In this document: positions 53,899-64,000 of the stretch, piece after piece
How the letters are laid out: each line of letters starts with the position of its first letter
How positions within the stretch are numbered: the stretch's first letter is position 1
Assembly: GCA_023055425.1 (NCBI GenBank)
Contig: JALGPY010000014.1
Location: forward strand, 12,918,501-12,982,500
Reading direction: 5' to 3'
Source of the DNA: Linanthus parryae
Lineage: Eukaryota > Streptophyta > Magnoliopsida > Ericales > Polemoniaceae
Length of the DNA stretch: 64,000 nt
The notes under the pieces: generated by a model
Databases searched by the model: none
Told to the model about the DNA's origin: nothing
What the model saw: only the letters and a program-made list of their open reading frames with translations
Position numbers and translations under genes: made by a program

Positions 53899-54139
53899 TG
53901 TTAGAGTTACTCGCACTTTGTTAGAGTCACTCAACTATTTTGTGTGGAGGAGAAGAAGACTTGTTCTATTGCTTGACTTGAAAAAGACTTATGTGCATGG
54001 GTATTTATAGGACTCAAAATGTCTAATACTTTCTACTCACTAACTACTACATTAACTTGGTCAAACCTCTTTTAGTTGGTGCACCTACCAACCTCATTAA
54101 CTTGGACCAAGTCCCACAACTAGATAAGCGATGGTACTT
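53899..54139 (-). repeat. 5' LTR of decayed Copia, truncated
   Basis: It matches 47522-47764 with scattered differences, then stops at GGTACTT. The outer 75 bp or so of the LTR are missing. Confidence 0.8.
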
Positions 54140-54712
54140 AAGACGATGGGTGCTTATGTATTTCTTGAAAATATTGTTAGTATCTGAAAGTTCACAAGTC
54201 ATTGCACTGTCTTAGAATAAGAAATCTCATGTTTCGTAGTCTCCCATCAAAGTCCTCCTAATTTTAGTTTAATATAGGCAAAATAGCACCAGTGGTACCC
54301 ATATTATGTGTTTTATTACATTTTCATACTCATATTTTCAATTTTGGCATCAGCAATATCCACTTTTTGATATTGTTGCAGCGGTGGTACATTTCACTAA
54401 CGCCGTTAATTTTTCTAACGGTTAATGTGGGTACTTTGATCTTCTGCATAATTAAAGTACAACGTTGTTACAACTAGGTACACCTCGCGCGCTTCGCGCG
54501 TGCGGCACCGGTGATGCGACCTGTATTATTGCACGATATGAATGCAGCTTTGCAGTGGTTTTATCTCATGACATGGTCTTCTTTGTGGGTAGTTTTACCA
54601 CTGTAGTCAGTAGAGGCGCAGGAATGTGCCTTTGTATTTTGACAGCGTTTCGACAATGTCGCATATGGAATACCATTAGACAGTGTATAATAGTTTGAAA
54701 GATTTTGCTTAC

Positions 54713-54917
54713 ATTAAAACAAATGGCACGAAGTATAGACACACAATCAATCTTCAAAGATGAACTTTTCAGTATATATCCATGATAGTTGCTGTCAACA
54801 GTAGGCCGGATACCCAACTTTGCTTCAGGTCTTTCGTCACCAATTTTCATGTGAACATCAAGTAACTTCTCTAAATCTTTGATGGAGGATGGTGCCAACA
54901 CTGCTGAAGTTTTTAAG
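54713..54917 (-). other. Possible orphan exon, unknown protein
   Basis: On the minus strand it follows an acceptor-like TTTGTACAG and ends before the donor GTAAGC. It is open in one frame, which reads SAVLAPSSIKDLEKLLDVHM and ends LKIDCVSILRAICFN. It could be an exon of a host gene or of a gene relic. No family was recognised, and its phase does not fit the exon-like segment at 55888. Confidence 0.3.
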
Positions 54918-55887
54918 CTGTACAAATTAAGTAAGACATACTTAGCTTTGAAAAATTAGGATGAAGACAAAAAGAAGTAGAGCAAGAAAGAAAATGAACT
55001 TGTTGGAAGGAACGATAGCGCTTCCTTCGTGACCCAAAAACCTAATGAAAAGGGCTGCGCAGAAAGGGAAAAGAAATTTCGCTTAACTGTAATAACAGTG
55101 AAAAAACCACAAAAATAAGTAAAAGTATGCTATATCGATTGATTACCATGGAGGAAATTCTGGAGTTGAGAATATTGCAGTAACCTTTGGATATATTGTG
55201 GTCAGACCCAATCATTTATACTTGGTAACTTCCCAGCAAATTTCCCTGCTAACAATTGAGCTTCAGTAGTCCAAAGCTACCTCAGGAATAAAGCAAAGAA
55301 TCAAGTCCAGAGCCGAGAATATCTGGTATCAGTGTCGTACTTGATCTATATAAGCAAGATTTCCAGGATTGTGATCCTATGTAGGATCGTAATTTTATAT
55401 TTGTATTGACACTGTTACTAATTAAAGGACTTATTTACATGTTCTTAATATCATAAAAGTTTTAATACACAAGCTGAAGACCTAATATACAATAGAGACA
55501 TATTATTAGGTCATTTAAGACATCAATATCCCTGCTAATTTTCACCTTATGCATTGCTTCCATTAAAGCTAAAATTTAGAACACAATAATTGGCTCCAAG
55601 TATTAACAAAGTATTCCTGAAATTAATAATGATAACCCAAATCTTGAGTGATAATCTTTGATTAAGATCACCACATAGGTCGAACAAAATCAAGCTATCC
55701 AGATACAAAAACAATACATTCGTCTATCAAAATCAAGCTATCCAGAGGTAAAAAGGTGCATCATGAAACGAAAGTAAGGTGAAAGCTTTACACCATGTAT
55801 TCTGTAATCAAATTGAAAAGCAAATAGGAAACCTCATTGAACTCAACTCAAATGCAGCCACTTTGAATAATGCAAAAATACACTTAC
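54918..55887. other. Spacer or intron, nothing recognised
   Basis: AT-rich, with no domain or transposon end recognised. Confidence 0.4.
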
Positions 55888-55966
55888 ATGATGTATCTTT
55901 GAAATAATTGGAACCAATTCTTGCTGCAGCTTTTACATCTTCTGTTTTGTCTGTTAAAGGCTCAGC
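55888..55966 (-). other. Possible orphan exon, unknown protein
   Basis: On the minus strand it lies between an acceptor-like GTGAATAG and a donor GTAAGT. Open frame AEPLTDKTEDVKAAARIG, then SNYFKDTS. Too short to identify. It may belong with the segment at 54713-54917 if another exon lies between. Confidence 0.3.
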
Positions 55967-56288
55967 CTATTCACAATCCACTACCAACCCTATTTGACCT
56001 CCTTGCTTGTCCTATCAAGAATTAACATCACTAACAACATTCGTTAGACTAAATTATTACCAACTCCAGCGGAAAAGATCTAACCAATTTGATGAATTAC
56101 TTCTAAGGGGGAGTGAAAGAGCCCTCTCCTTAGATGATGCGAACCGAAGCAGACCAATAATGCAAAATTTTCGAGCGTTAACATTTAACCCCTATAGATC
56201 ACATTAACTTTAACTTTACCATCATTACTCAGCCGTGAAACTTCCTACCCCAATTAACATCTTATGTTCGGACTTAGCATGAGATTAT

Positions 56289-59200
56289 TGTTAGACAGAA
56301 AGAATTGTTGCTGATTCAAAGAAAGGTCGCAGCTGGGGGTTTTGGTGTCTTTTCCAGAGGAGTTGTTGTTGTTTATAAAGAAGAAGATCCACTGGGGTTA
56401 CTTTGGTATTTCTGAAAGATCTTTCTGCAAGACTGTCCAAACTTTGTGGTTATCTGCAGATTTTCTATATTTGCTATTCCATCCAACGGCTCAAAATGAG
56501 TCCGTTGGATTTCTTGTATAAAACCCTCTTTTCCTCAAGAAATTAGGGTTAAGTTGATTGCCCCTTTGTATTAGCCATTTTTTGGCGATTTTACTCTATG
56601 AAAACACCTTTTCATCTTCAACCCTTTCTGGGCTTCTATCCATGATTCATATCTGTTATTGTTGAATCTCTGTGATTCTTTCATGGTATCAGAGCCATGA
56701 CATTATCCATGGCCTCTGCTTCGTCCAATCCGCTTCTCTTACTGTCAAATATCAATCATCTTGTCCCGTTCAAGTTGGATAATTCCAACTATGTTCTCTG
56801 GAAATACCAGATCTCTTCTCTCTTACAAACCCAGTCCCTATATGGCTATGTTGATGTTCAAACCGTAGGTCGCCGGAGTTGCTTCCGTCCGCTGATGTTT
56901 CGGATCCGCCTCTTCGTAATTCCTCTTATGACGCTTGGGTTTCTACTGATTAGGCGGTTCGGACTCTTCTGACGGCGACTCTCTCACAGGAAGCCCTTAT
57001 TCAGGTAATCGGGAAAATCACTTCCCGCGAGGTATGGCTAGCTCTTGAACATCGCTATGCTTCCCTTACTCGCCCTAATATTATGCAACTTAAGAGTGAT
57101 CTTCAAACTATTCGGAAGAAAGGAGATTCCATAGATCTATACATGCAGAAGTTGAAATATCTTCGTGATAAGCTGTCTACTGCTTTGGTTCATATACATG
57201 ATGATGATATGATATTACATGCTGTGAATGGCCTTCCACCTGAATATAATCCTTTTAGATCTGCTTTACGCATTCAAAATGCATCTCTTAACTTTGGAGA
57301 ACTACATGTTCTCCTGCGAGCTGAAGAACAAATGTTGGAATCCCAACTTATTGTTTCCTCTGATATTTCTGGTTCTACTGCTTTTCTTTCTGTTACTGGT
57401 TTATCTGGCCCTGGACGTGGTATTCCTGCTGCTAAGAACCCTAATTCCCCATACTCTTCAAACTTCTCTAACCAATTCACCTCTTACCCAAACCAATATG
57501 GTAGAAGAAGAGGCAGGGGTGACAATAGAGGGGGTAGATCAGGTGGCAACAGGGGTGGTTATGGCTATAAGGGCAATCAATCTAATACTTTTGGGTATAC
57601 TCAAATCTAATCAAGGGTACAACCCTAATGTTGCTTATTCAAAGTCTCCTAATCAAGGATATCATCTTAATGCAATGAATGAGACTGGTTCTGCTTTGAC
57701 AAACCCTAATGTTAATGATGTCTCAAACAATAATGGGAAGAGAAATGGCACTTCTGCACCTATTATCTGTCAAATCTGTGGCAACAAGTATCACTCTGCT
57801 GTTGATTGTTGGCACAGAATGAATCTGGCTTATCAAGGAAAGAGACCTTCACATCAACTTACTGCTATGACTGCTACTTCTTCTCAACCTCAGTCACCCA
57901 CTCACACCTCTTCTATCATACCTGACTATTGGTTATCTAACTCTGGTGCTACAAATCATATAACTGCTGATTTTGGAAATTTGAATCAGGGTTCTGCTTC
58001 TTCTACTATTGGTCAAGATCAAGTCTTCATTGGCAATGGTCAAACTTTACCTATTACTGGTTCTGGTACTGCTACTATTCACACACCGTCTCATTCTTTT
58101 CAATTACAAGATACTCTTTATGTTCCTTCACTTGCATACAATCTACTTTCTGTTTATCAACTTTGCAAACAATACAATTGTTTCTTTTATTTTGATACTG
58201 AATCTTTTTATATTCATGAAAGGGCTTTGGGAACAATCCTTTACAAGGGTTTGAGTCATAATGGATTATATCCAATTTCATCTTTTTTCTCCCAAAACCT
58301 CTTCTACACCTGAGTCCAAACTTGGTTGTCTAGGCAAAACTGTCAAGTCTCCTCTGTGGCATGCAAGGCTGGGACATCCATCTGAAGACATTCTCAAAAC
58401 AATTTTTCATACTTGTTCTTCTTTGTGCAAAGACATTTCATTATCTGATATTAATACTAGTTCTGTTTGTCAATCTTGTTTGAAAGGCAAAATGCATAAG
58501 TTACCTTTTTCTGCTTCTACTACTAGTACTGAGTCTCCATTACAGTTAATTCATAGTGATTTATGGGTCTGCTTCTATTAAATCTTTGCATGGATATAGG
58601 TTTTATGTGTTTTTTATTGATGATTTCTCAAAATACACTTGGCTTTTTCCATTATACAACAAATGTGATCTTGTTAATCTCTTTCCAACTTACAAATCAG
58701 AAGTTGAAAAACAACTTGGCACATCAATTAAAATCCTAAGAACTGATGGAGGTGGTGAATACATGTCTTATATTTTTCAAACCTTTTTACAAACTCATGG
58801 CATTGTTCATCAAAAATCATGTCCTTGTACTCCTCAACAAAATGGGGTTGCAGAAAGGAAAAACAGACATATCATTGAAACTGCTGTTACTCTTCTAGAA
58901 CAGGCTTCTCTACCAAAATATTTTTGGTATCATGCATGTGCTGCTGCTGTTTATTTGATTAACTGTATACCTAGCAAAAACACCAACTGCAAGTCTCCAC
59001 ATGAATTATTATTTAAAACTAAACCAAACTACTCCTTGTTTAAAGTGTTTGGGTGTGTATGTTATCCCTATATTAGACATTACAACAAATCTAAACTTGA
59101 TCCCAAAACTTCTCAATGTGTTTTTCTGGGTTATGCTTTGAATTATAAAGGCTATATCTGCTATGACAAAACTCATAAGAAGACTTATGTTAGTAGAGAT

Positions 59201-61638
59201 GTTATATTTGATGAACACTTATTTCCTTATTCTGTTTCTTCTGACTGTGATTCATCATCTTCTTGTATTCTTCCTACTACACTGTTCCTATCTTATTTTT
59301 AGGCAACAATGAACAGAACTACATTTTTTCTAATGCTGGTTTCACTGATGAGAACAGAACTACACTTGCATCTTCATTGTCTCCAGGTCTTGACAGTCCT
59401 GTTGTAGATCATGAGATGCAGCCTATTGGAAATGATGATCAAACAAACACTCTGATTTCTGAAGAGCAGACAGATAGTGCAGTGTCTCATAGTCCTAGGA
59501 TGGCTTCTCAGCTTCCAGATGTCAGCACTGTTCCTATTACTGGCTTGGCTCCTCAACATCAGACAACAATACAATCTGATCCAGTTCCTCCAAAAGAACA
59601 AGTGCCTATCTCACAACACACTCACACTAGAGGTCACTCTATGCAAACCAGAAGTAAATCTGGCATATTCAAAAAGAAAGTCATGGGCTTCACAGCTGAA
59701 TCTGGTAACTCTGTATCTTATTTATGTGCTGAACCAACATGTTTTTCTGATGCAAAGAAATATATTCAATGGCAAAAAGCTATGACAGAAGAATACCAAA
59801 GTCTTATTAAACAACAGACATGGTCTCTTGTTCTAAAACCCCATAATGCCAACATTGTTGGAAGCAAATGGGTTTCAAAACCAAATTTTTACCCAATGGG
59901 AACATTTCTAGATTTAAAGCTAGACTTGTTGCCAAGAGTTTTCACCAAACTCCAGGTGTTGACTTTGACTTTGATGGAACTTTTAGTCATGTAGTTAAAC
60001 ATGAAACTGTTAGAACTGTTTTAGCATTAGCTGCTTCTTTCAAATGGCCATTACGACAATTAGATGTAAAAATGCCTTCCTCCATGGTTATCTTAAAGAA
60101 GATGTTTTTTATGCAACAACCACAAGGTTTTGTTCATCCACAATATCCAGATTTGGTATGTAAATTACACGAATCTATTTACGGTTTAAAACAAGCTCCT
60201 AGAGCTTGGTTTGACAGATTTACTACTTACTTGCATTCTGTTGGATTCTTGTCTTCTCTAGCTGACACTTCACTTTTTATTAGATATAGTTCTCCTCAAA
60301 AAGTTACAATATTGCTTATCTATGTTGATGATATTATTTTGACTGGCAATGATAGTGATTATATCAAAGTTTTGGTATCCAACTTACATACATAATTTGA
60401 AATGACAAATTTGGGACCCTTAACTTATTTTCTGGGTTTGGAAGTTGCTAGAAATTCAAAAGGCATATTTATTAGTCAACATAAATATGTCACTGATCTG
60501 CTGCAAAGACACAATATGCATAACTGCAAATCTTGTCCTACACCACAAGCTTCTGGTACGAACTGCGTTTAAATGATGGTGTGATTTTGCCTAATCCAAC
60601 TCCTTATAGACAACTTCTTGGTGCATTACAGTATCTTACATTTACTAGACCAGATATTGCTTACACTGTCAATTTTTTGTGTCAATTCATGCATGCTCCT
60701 ACTGATCAATACTTATTTGCTGCCAATAGAGTTCTTAGATATCTTCAAGGCATAAAAAATCATGGTATTTTATATGATAGCTCCACTTTAGATCTTCACG
60801 CTTATTCTGATGCTGACTGGACAGGTAACCCATCAGACAGAAGAAGCACATCTGGCTTTATCATATATATGGGATCTAATCCCATTCATTGGGGATCTAG
60901 AAAACAACCTACTGTTTCTAGATCCTCAACAGAAGCTGAATATAGAGCTTTAGCTACTACTACTGCTGAGTTAACATGGTTTCAATATTTTTTCAAAGAA
61001 CTGAATATTTTTCTTCCCCCTCCTCACCTTTATTGTGATAATTCTTCTGCTATTGCTATGACTGCCAATCCTATCATGCATAACAAAACTAAACACATTG
61101 AACTTGATTATCATTTTATTAGAGAAAAAGTTTTGAAGAAACATTTACTTGTTCAATTTGTCTCTAGTGCAGATCAATTAGGAGACGTTTTTACCAAAAA
61201 ATTGGGAGTTGCTGCTTTCCAGAACTTCAAAACCAAGGGAGGCTGTTAGACACAAAGAATTGCTGCTGATTCAAAGAAATGTTGCAGCTGGGGGTTTTGG
61301 TTTCTTTTCCAGAAGAGTTGTTGCTGTTTATAAAGAAGAAGATCCACTGGGGTTATTTTGGTATTTCTGAAAGATCTTTCTGCAAGATTGTCCAAACTTT
61401 GTGGTTATCTGCAGATTTTCTATATTTGCTATTCCATCCAACGGCTCAAAATGAGTCCGTTGGATTGCTTGTATAAAACCCTCTTTTCCTCATGAAATTA
61501 GGGTTAAGTTGATTGCCCCTTTGTATTAGCCATTTTCTGGCGATTTTACTCTATGAAAACACCTGTTCATCTTCAACCCTTTCTGGGTTTCTATCCATGA
61601 TTCATATCTGTTATTGTTGAATCTCGGTGATTCTTTCA
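56289..61638 (+). mobile_element. Copia LTR retrotransposon, decayed
   Basis: It is 5350 bp with 395-bp LTRs (56289-56683 and 61244-61638), both TGTTAGACA to TTCTTTCA. The target duplication ATTAT is perfect (56284-56288 and 61639-61643). The initiator-Met primer site TGGTATCAGAGCC starts at 56684. I count roughly 15 differences between the LTRs by eye, so it is older than the Copia at 34509. The coding region is the same type but broken by stops and frameshifts. Confidence 0.95.
56697..61249 (+). pseudogene. Gag-Pol remnant of decayed Copia
   Basis: It starts at ATG 56697 (MTLSMASASSNPLL). It loses frame near 56860, has a TAG near 56952, recovers Gag (57083-57610), and shifts again into a zinc knuckle (CQICGNKYHSAVDC) and protease, where the active-site Asp is Asn (LSNSGATNH). 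The integrase keeps DDFSKYTW, DGGGEY and NGVAERKNRH. The RT keeps YVDDIIL but has a TAA at 60393-60395. The RNase H keeps SDADWTGN and STEAEYRAL and runs into the 3' LTR. Several motifs parallel the intact Copia at 34835. Confidence 0.9.
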
Positions 61639-61643
61639 ATTAT

Positions 61644-62028
61644 TTGATCCGAGTGAGGACTTGGTGTTGTATCTGGAAATGACTGCAACTATTCCTAGAC
61701 AAACAAAAAGATAAGACTAAACTTTCCTACACTAAGAACACTCATTACATCTTCACAAAACCTACTTTCTTTCATTTTCTGCGTGCATCAAGAGTATGAC
61801 TGATGCCAAACCGATTTTATAAATCAGAACACAATGCGGTCTTTTATATGAATGGTGAAAGACGTAACATCACTACATTCTATAATTATTATCATATGGC
61901 ACACGGAGAAAATTAATAAAATCTAGCAAAATTAACATGGAACGGACTACTAAGCAAGAAAAAAGTTCAATATTCACAGTCCAAAAAATAATAGTAACCA
62001 AACAAATCTTACCCTTCTCAATATGATC
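61644..62028. other. Spacer, nothing recognised
   Basis: AT-rich sequence between the Copia element and the hAT. Confidence 0.5.
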
Positions 62029-62581
62029 ATCGCTCATAGGCCTGTCAAACGGGCGGGTAGGGCGGGTTGCGCCCATTTATTAACGGGTTCAAGAGTAAAT
62101 TAGCCCAGCCCGCCCTGCCCGTCTAACATGAATCTGTCAAATGGGCGGGCTATGATGGGTCTATACAAACCCGTGCCCGCCCGTTTAGTCAAACATTCTT
62201 ATAACATTGCTACAATAGTCGATCACTAATATATCAACTATTTCATTACTACCACCACACCACCAACACCATTATCGCCACCACACCACAAACACCACCA
62301 TCGCCGCCACACCACCACCAGTAGCAAGGTGTTTTATTCTTTGATTTTTATTGTTTTTTAGGGAACCACCAGCAGCAAGTTGTTTTTTTCTTTGATTTTT
62401 ATTGTTTTTGAGGGAATCAGCAGCAAGTTGTTAACAAAACAAACAAGTAAATATGGTGCAGAAAACATATTTAATTATTATAACAGTTATATACTCCTAT
62501 ATATTATTTAATTATTTAATTTCAAAAAAAAAATGTATTATTTAATTATTTATATATGGGAAAAAAACAAGATACACAGTA

Positions 62582-62816
62582 CTCCCTCCGTTTCGCCAGA
62601 TTCTTCAAAAACTTATTTGGGTATTATTTGGGTCTAGCAATTTCGGTAGCAAAACGATTCAAGAATTTGAAATTTTTTTCATAGTATCGTAGAGTAAACT
62701 TTGCTCTACAATATCACAAAAAAGTTACAAAATTCTTATTTTGTTTTGCTAACCAAATCTCTAAGCCCAAATAATACCCGAATAACTTTTTGAAGAATCT
62801 GGCGAAACAGAGGGAG
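62582..62816. mobile_element. Stowaway MITE nested in the hAT
   Basis: It starts CTCCCTCCGTTTCGCCAGA and ends with the reverse complement (GGCGAAACAGAGGGAG). It is flanked by TA on both sides (62580-62581 and 62817-62818). The long inner halves are also inverted. 235 bp. Confidence 0.9.
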
Positions 62817-63019
62817 TAAAGAAGAAGTGACCCGAAGAGAGAAATTGACCAGCGCTGATTGATCGACGGAGGGGAAGTTCGTCGAAGAAGAACTCGCCGA
62901 CTGGAGGAGCAGCGTTTTGGATCGACGGCGACGGCGAGGAGGGGGGATCTGAAACAGGGGCTCCGATCAGGGTTGTTCTGCTCGGTTGGAGCAGCGTCGG
63001 ACGAGAAGGGAAGATCCCC

Positions 63020-63098
63020 TGCTCCTTCGATTAAGGCTTGTAACCGTTGCTGGAGGGTCTCCTGATTGAAAAGCGAGATGGGTTGGGTGGGAACCACC
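63020..63098 (-). pseudogene. Captured fragment resembling a MYC2-type bHLH N-terminal region
   Basis: On the minus strand the frame reads PPPAPVVPTQPI and then SLFNQETLQQRLQALIEGA. The segment FNQETLQQRLQALIEGA is typical of the start of the bHLH-MYC N-terminal domain in MYC2/MYC3/MYC4-like jasmonate regulators, where RESWTYAIFW usually follows. Here the frame departs after ALIEGA into unrelated sequence. It lies within the hAT, so it is inferred to be a captured gene piece. The match rests on memory of the family motif, not on an alignment. Confidence 0.6.
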
Positions 63099-63516
63099 GG
63101 AGCCGGCGGTGGATGGGCGTGTGTGTGCGGCAGTGGTGCGTGATATGAATGGGTCCGTCGTAGTGGCTGAGGACGACGGCGGAGGTTGTGGTGGTGGTGG
63201 CCAGGACGAATTTACGATTCATTTTGGATAGGTGGTGATGGTGGCCGGATGCCGGGGTTCTCGCCGGTAACAAACAACGGAAGAAGATGATAAAACAAGA
63301 CCGATGTGAAATTGTGAAAAGATATAAGCAGACCAGCTTCAAACCGGGTTAGGTGGGGCTCGTTTATCAGCCCATGCCCGCCCGTTTCAGGCATGGGTTA
63401 AGATGGGCGAGCCCATTTAGCCCATTTAGTTATACGGGCAGGTTGAAACCCATTTAATCACAATGGGCGCGGGCGGGTCGACGGGCTGGGCTTAAATTGA
63501 CAGGCCTAATCGCTCA

Positions 63517-64000
63517 GATCAAAAGGTGGGCTCCTCTTGGTCCTTCCGCTTCATTTGCATCTCCGCCACGGCTGTTGGGTCTACTTTTCCTTTCGCCGTC
63601 TTCTCCTTCATCGTCCTCTCCCTTGAAGCATTGCCTTCATCATCATTTCCCCGCTCTTTTTACGGGCCTTTCCACCACGACTTCCCCCACCAGATTCCTT
63701 CTCCTCGAATTTTCCCAATTCACCAAATGCTGCAGGACTGGTGTTTTTCACATCCATCAACAGTTTTTCTTCTATCTTTCATTCTCTTGAGGGTAAGTTC
63801 TTTGCATTGCGCCGCTTAGTTGAAGTTGTACCTGCAAGAAAAGGAAACATAAACAAACCTCACCAATAATGGTCCAAGCCACATGAGCAGGAAAAATGTA
63901 ATATCTACTTTTCATCGTAATCGGTACTTTAAAAAAAATTATCGTGTCATTTCACACATAAAACGAATGCGCATATCTAGGTGTCTTTGCGATGCAACAA
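63517..64000 (+). other. Gene-like GC-rich stretch, unidentified
   Basis: Pyrimidine-rich sequence with an open frame (63497-63790) rich in Ser, Pro and Leu follows the hAT. It could be a 5' leader and first exon running off the window, or chance. No domain was recognised. Confidence 0.3.

Larger units (their letters stand above)
47522..54139 (-). mobile_element. Decayed Copia retrotransposon with nested insertions
   Basis: On the minus strand, the 5' LTR (53899-54139) is cut short at its outer end and the 3' LTR (47522-47840) is complete. Between them are Gag, protease, integrase, RT and RNase H remnants in Copia order. A 1.4-kb solo LTR (50221-51623) and an LTR-like stretch (about 48940-49530) interrupt it. 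Stops and frameshifts are frequent. No target duplication can be read because the outer 5' end is missing. Confidence 0.85.
62037..63508. mobile_element. Non-autonomous hAT element carrying a gene fragment
   Basis: A 1472-bp element with ends TAGGCCTGTCAAACGGGC and TTGACAGGCCTA and a perfect 8-bp target duplication, ATCGCTCA (62029-62036 and 63509-63516), the hallmark of hAT. The subterminal regions are rich in GGGCGGG and CCCGCCC words in inverted order, as expected for transposase binding sites. There is no transposase. It contains a Stowaway MITE and a GC-rich gene-like block. Confidence 0.85.

Overview
This window is plant nuclear DNA, almost certainly from a eudicot. It holds several classes of plant transposon (an Athila-type Gypsy element, Copia elements, a plant L1 with an RNase H tail, MULEs, a hAT and Stowaway MITEs), DC1/C1-like zinc-finger genes, and captured pieces of plant genes for eEF1B and a MYC-type bHLH factor. 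The species cannot be named from the sequence. No bacterial-style operon, CRISPR array or rRNA gene is present.

Layout. (1) 1-11945: a degenerate tandem array of two alternating, apparently non-coding families. Family A (about 18 copies) has the ends of a box C/D snoRNA: a GAGGCT/AGCCTC stem, box C RTGATGA or a variant, and box D CTGA. Family B (about 12 copies) folds as a hairpin whose loop can pair with a downstream strand. The array is interrupted by a SINE, Stowaway MITEs, a solo LTR, a short TRIM-like LTR and scraps of MULE terminal repeat. (2) 13622-16353, minus strand: a DC1-domain gene broken by a 0.9-kb TIR element in its exon and by a frameshift. (3) 18339-30682: a 12.3-kb MULE with about 85-bp TIRs and a perfect 9-bp target duplication. 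It carries the first coding exon of an eEF1B-type gene. Nested in it are a 9.7-kb Gypsy element that is gag/protease only, with apparently identical 2.1-kb LTRs, and a second copy of the element that broke the DC1 gene. (4) 31895-32643, minus strand: the first exon of a second DC1 gene, with a 1.56-kb MULE about 20 bp upstream of its TATA box. (5) 34509-39753: an intact Copia element with identical LTRs and one 1532-residue polyprotein frame. (6) 41166-47138, minus strand: a full-length but inactivated L1 with a 15-bp target duplication. (7) 47522-54139, minus strand: a decayed Copia element holding a 1.4-kb solo LTR and a second LTR-like insertion. (8) 54713-55966: two orphan exon-like segments. 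(9) 56289-61638: a decayed Copia element with intact LTRs. (10) 62037-63508: a non-autonomous hAT with an 8-bp target duplication, a nested Stowaway MITE and a fragment resembling the N-terminal part of a MYC2-type bHLH protein.

The most interesting material is the A/B RNA-like array, the nested gene-capturing MULE, the hAT with the MYC fragment, and the 17 copies of the palindrome TGCGTATATACGCA in the Gypsy element, many exactly 18 bp apart and some in its promoter region. Nesting gives an order of events: local duplication at the site, then MULE insertion, then insertion of the Gypsy element into the captured sequence. No copy number, expression level or database match was computed. All identity statements are by eye.
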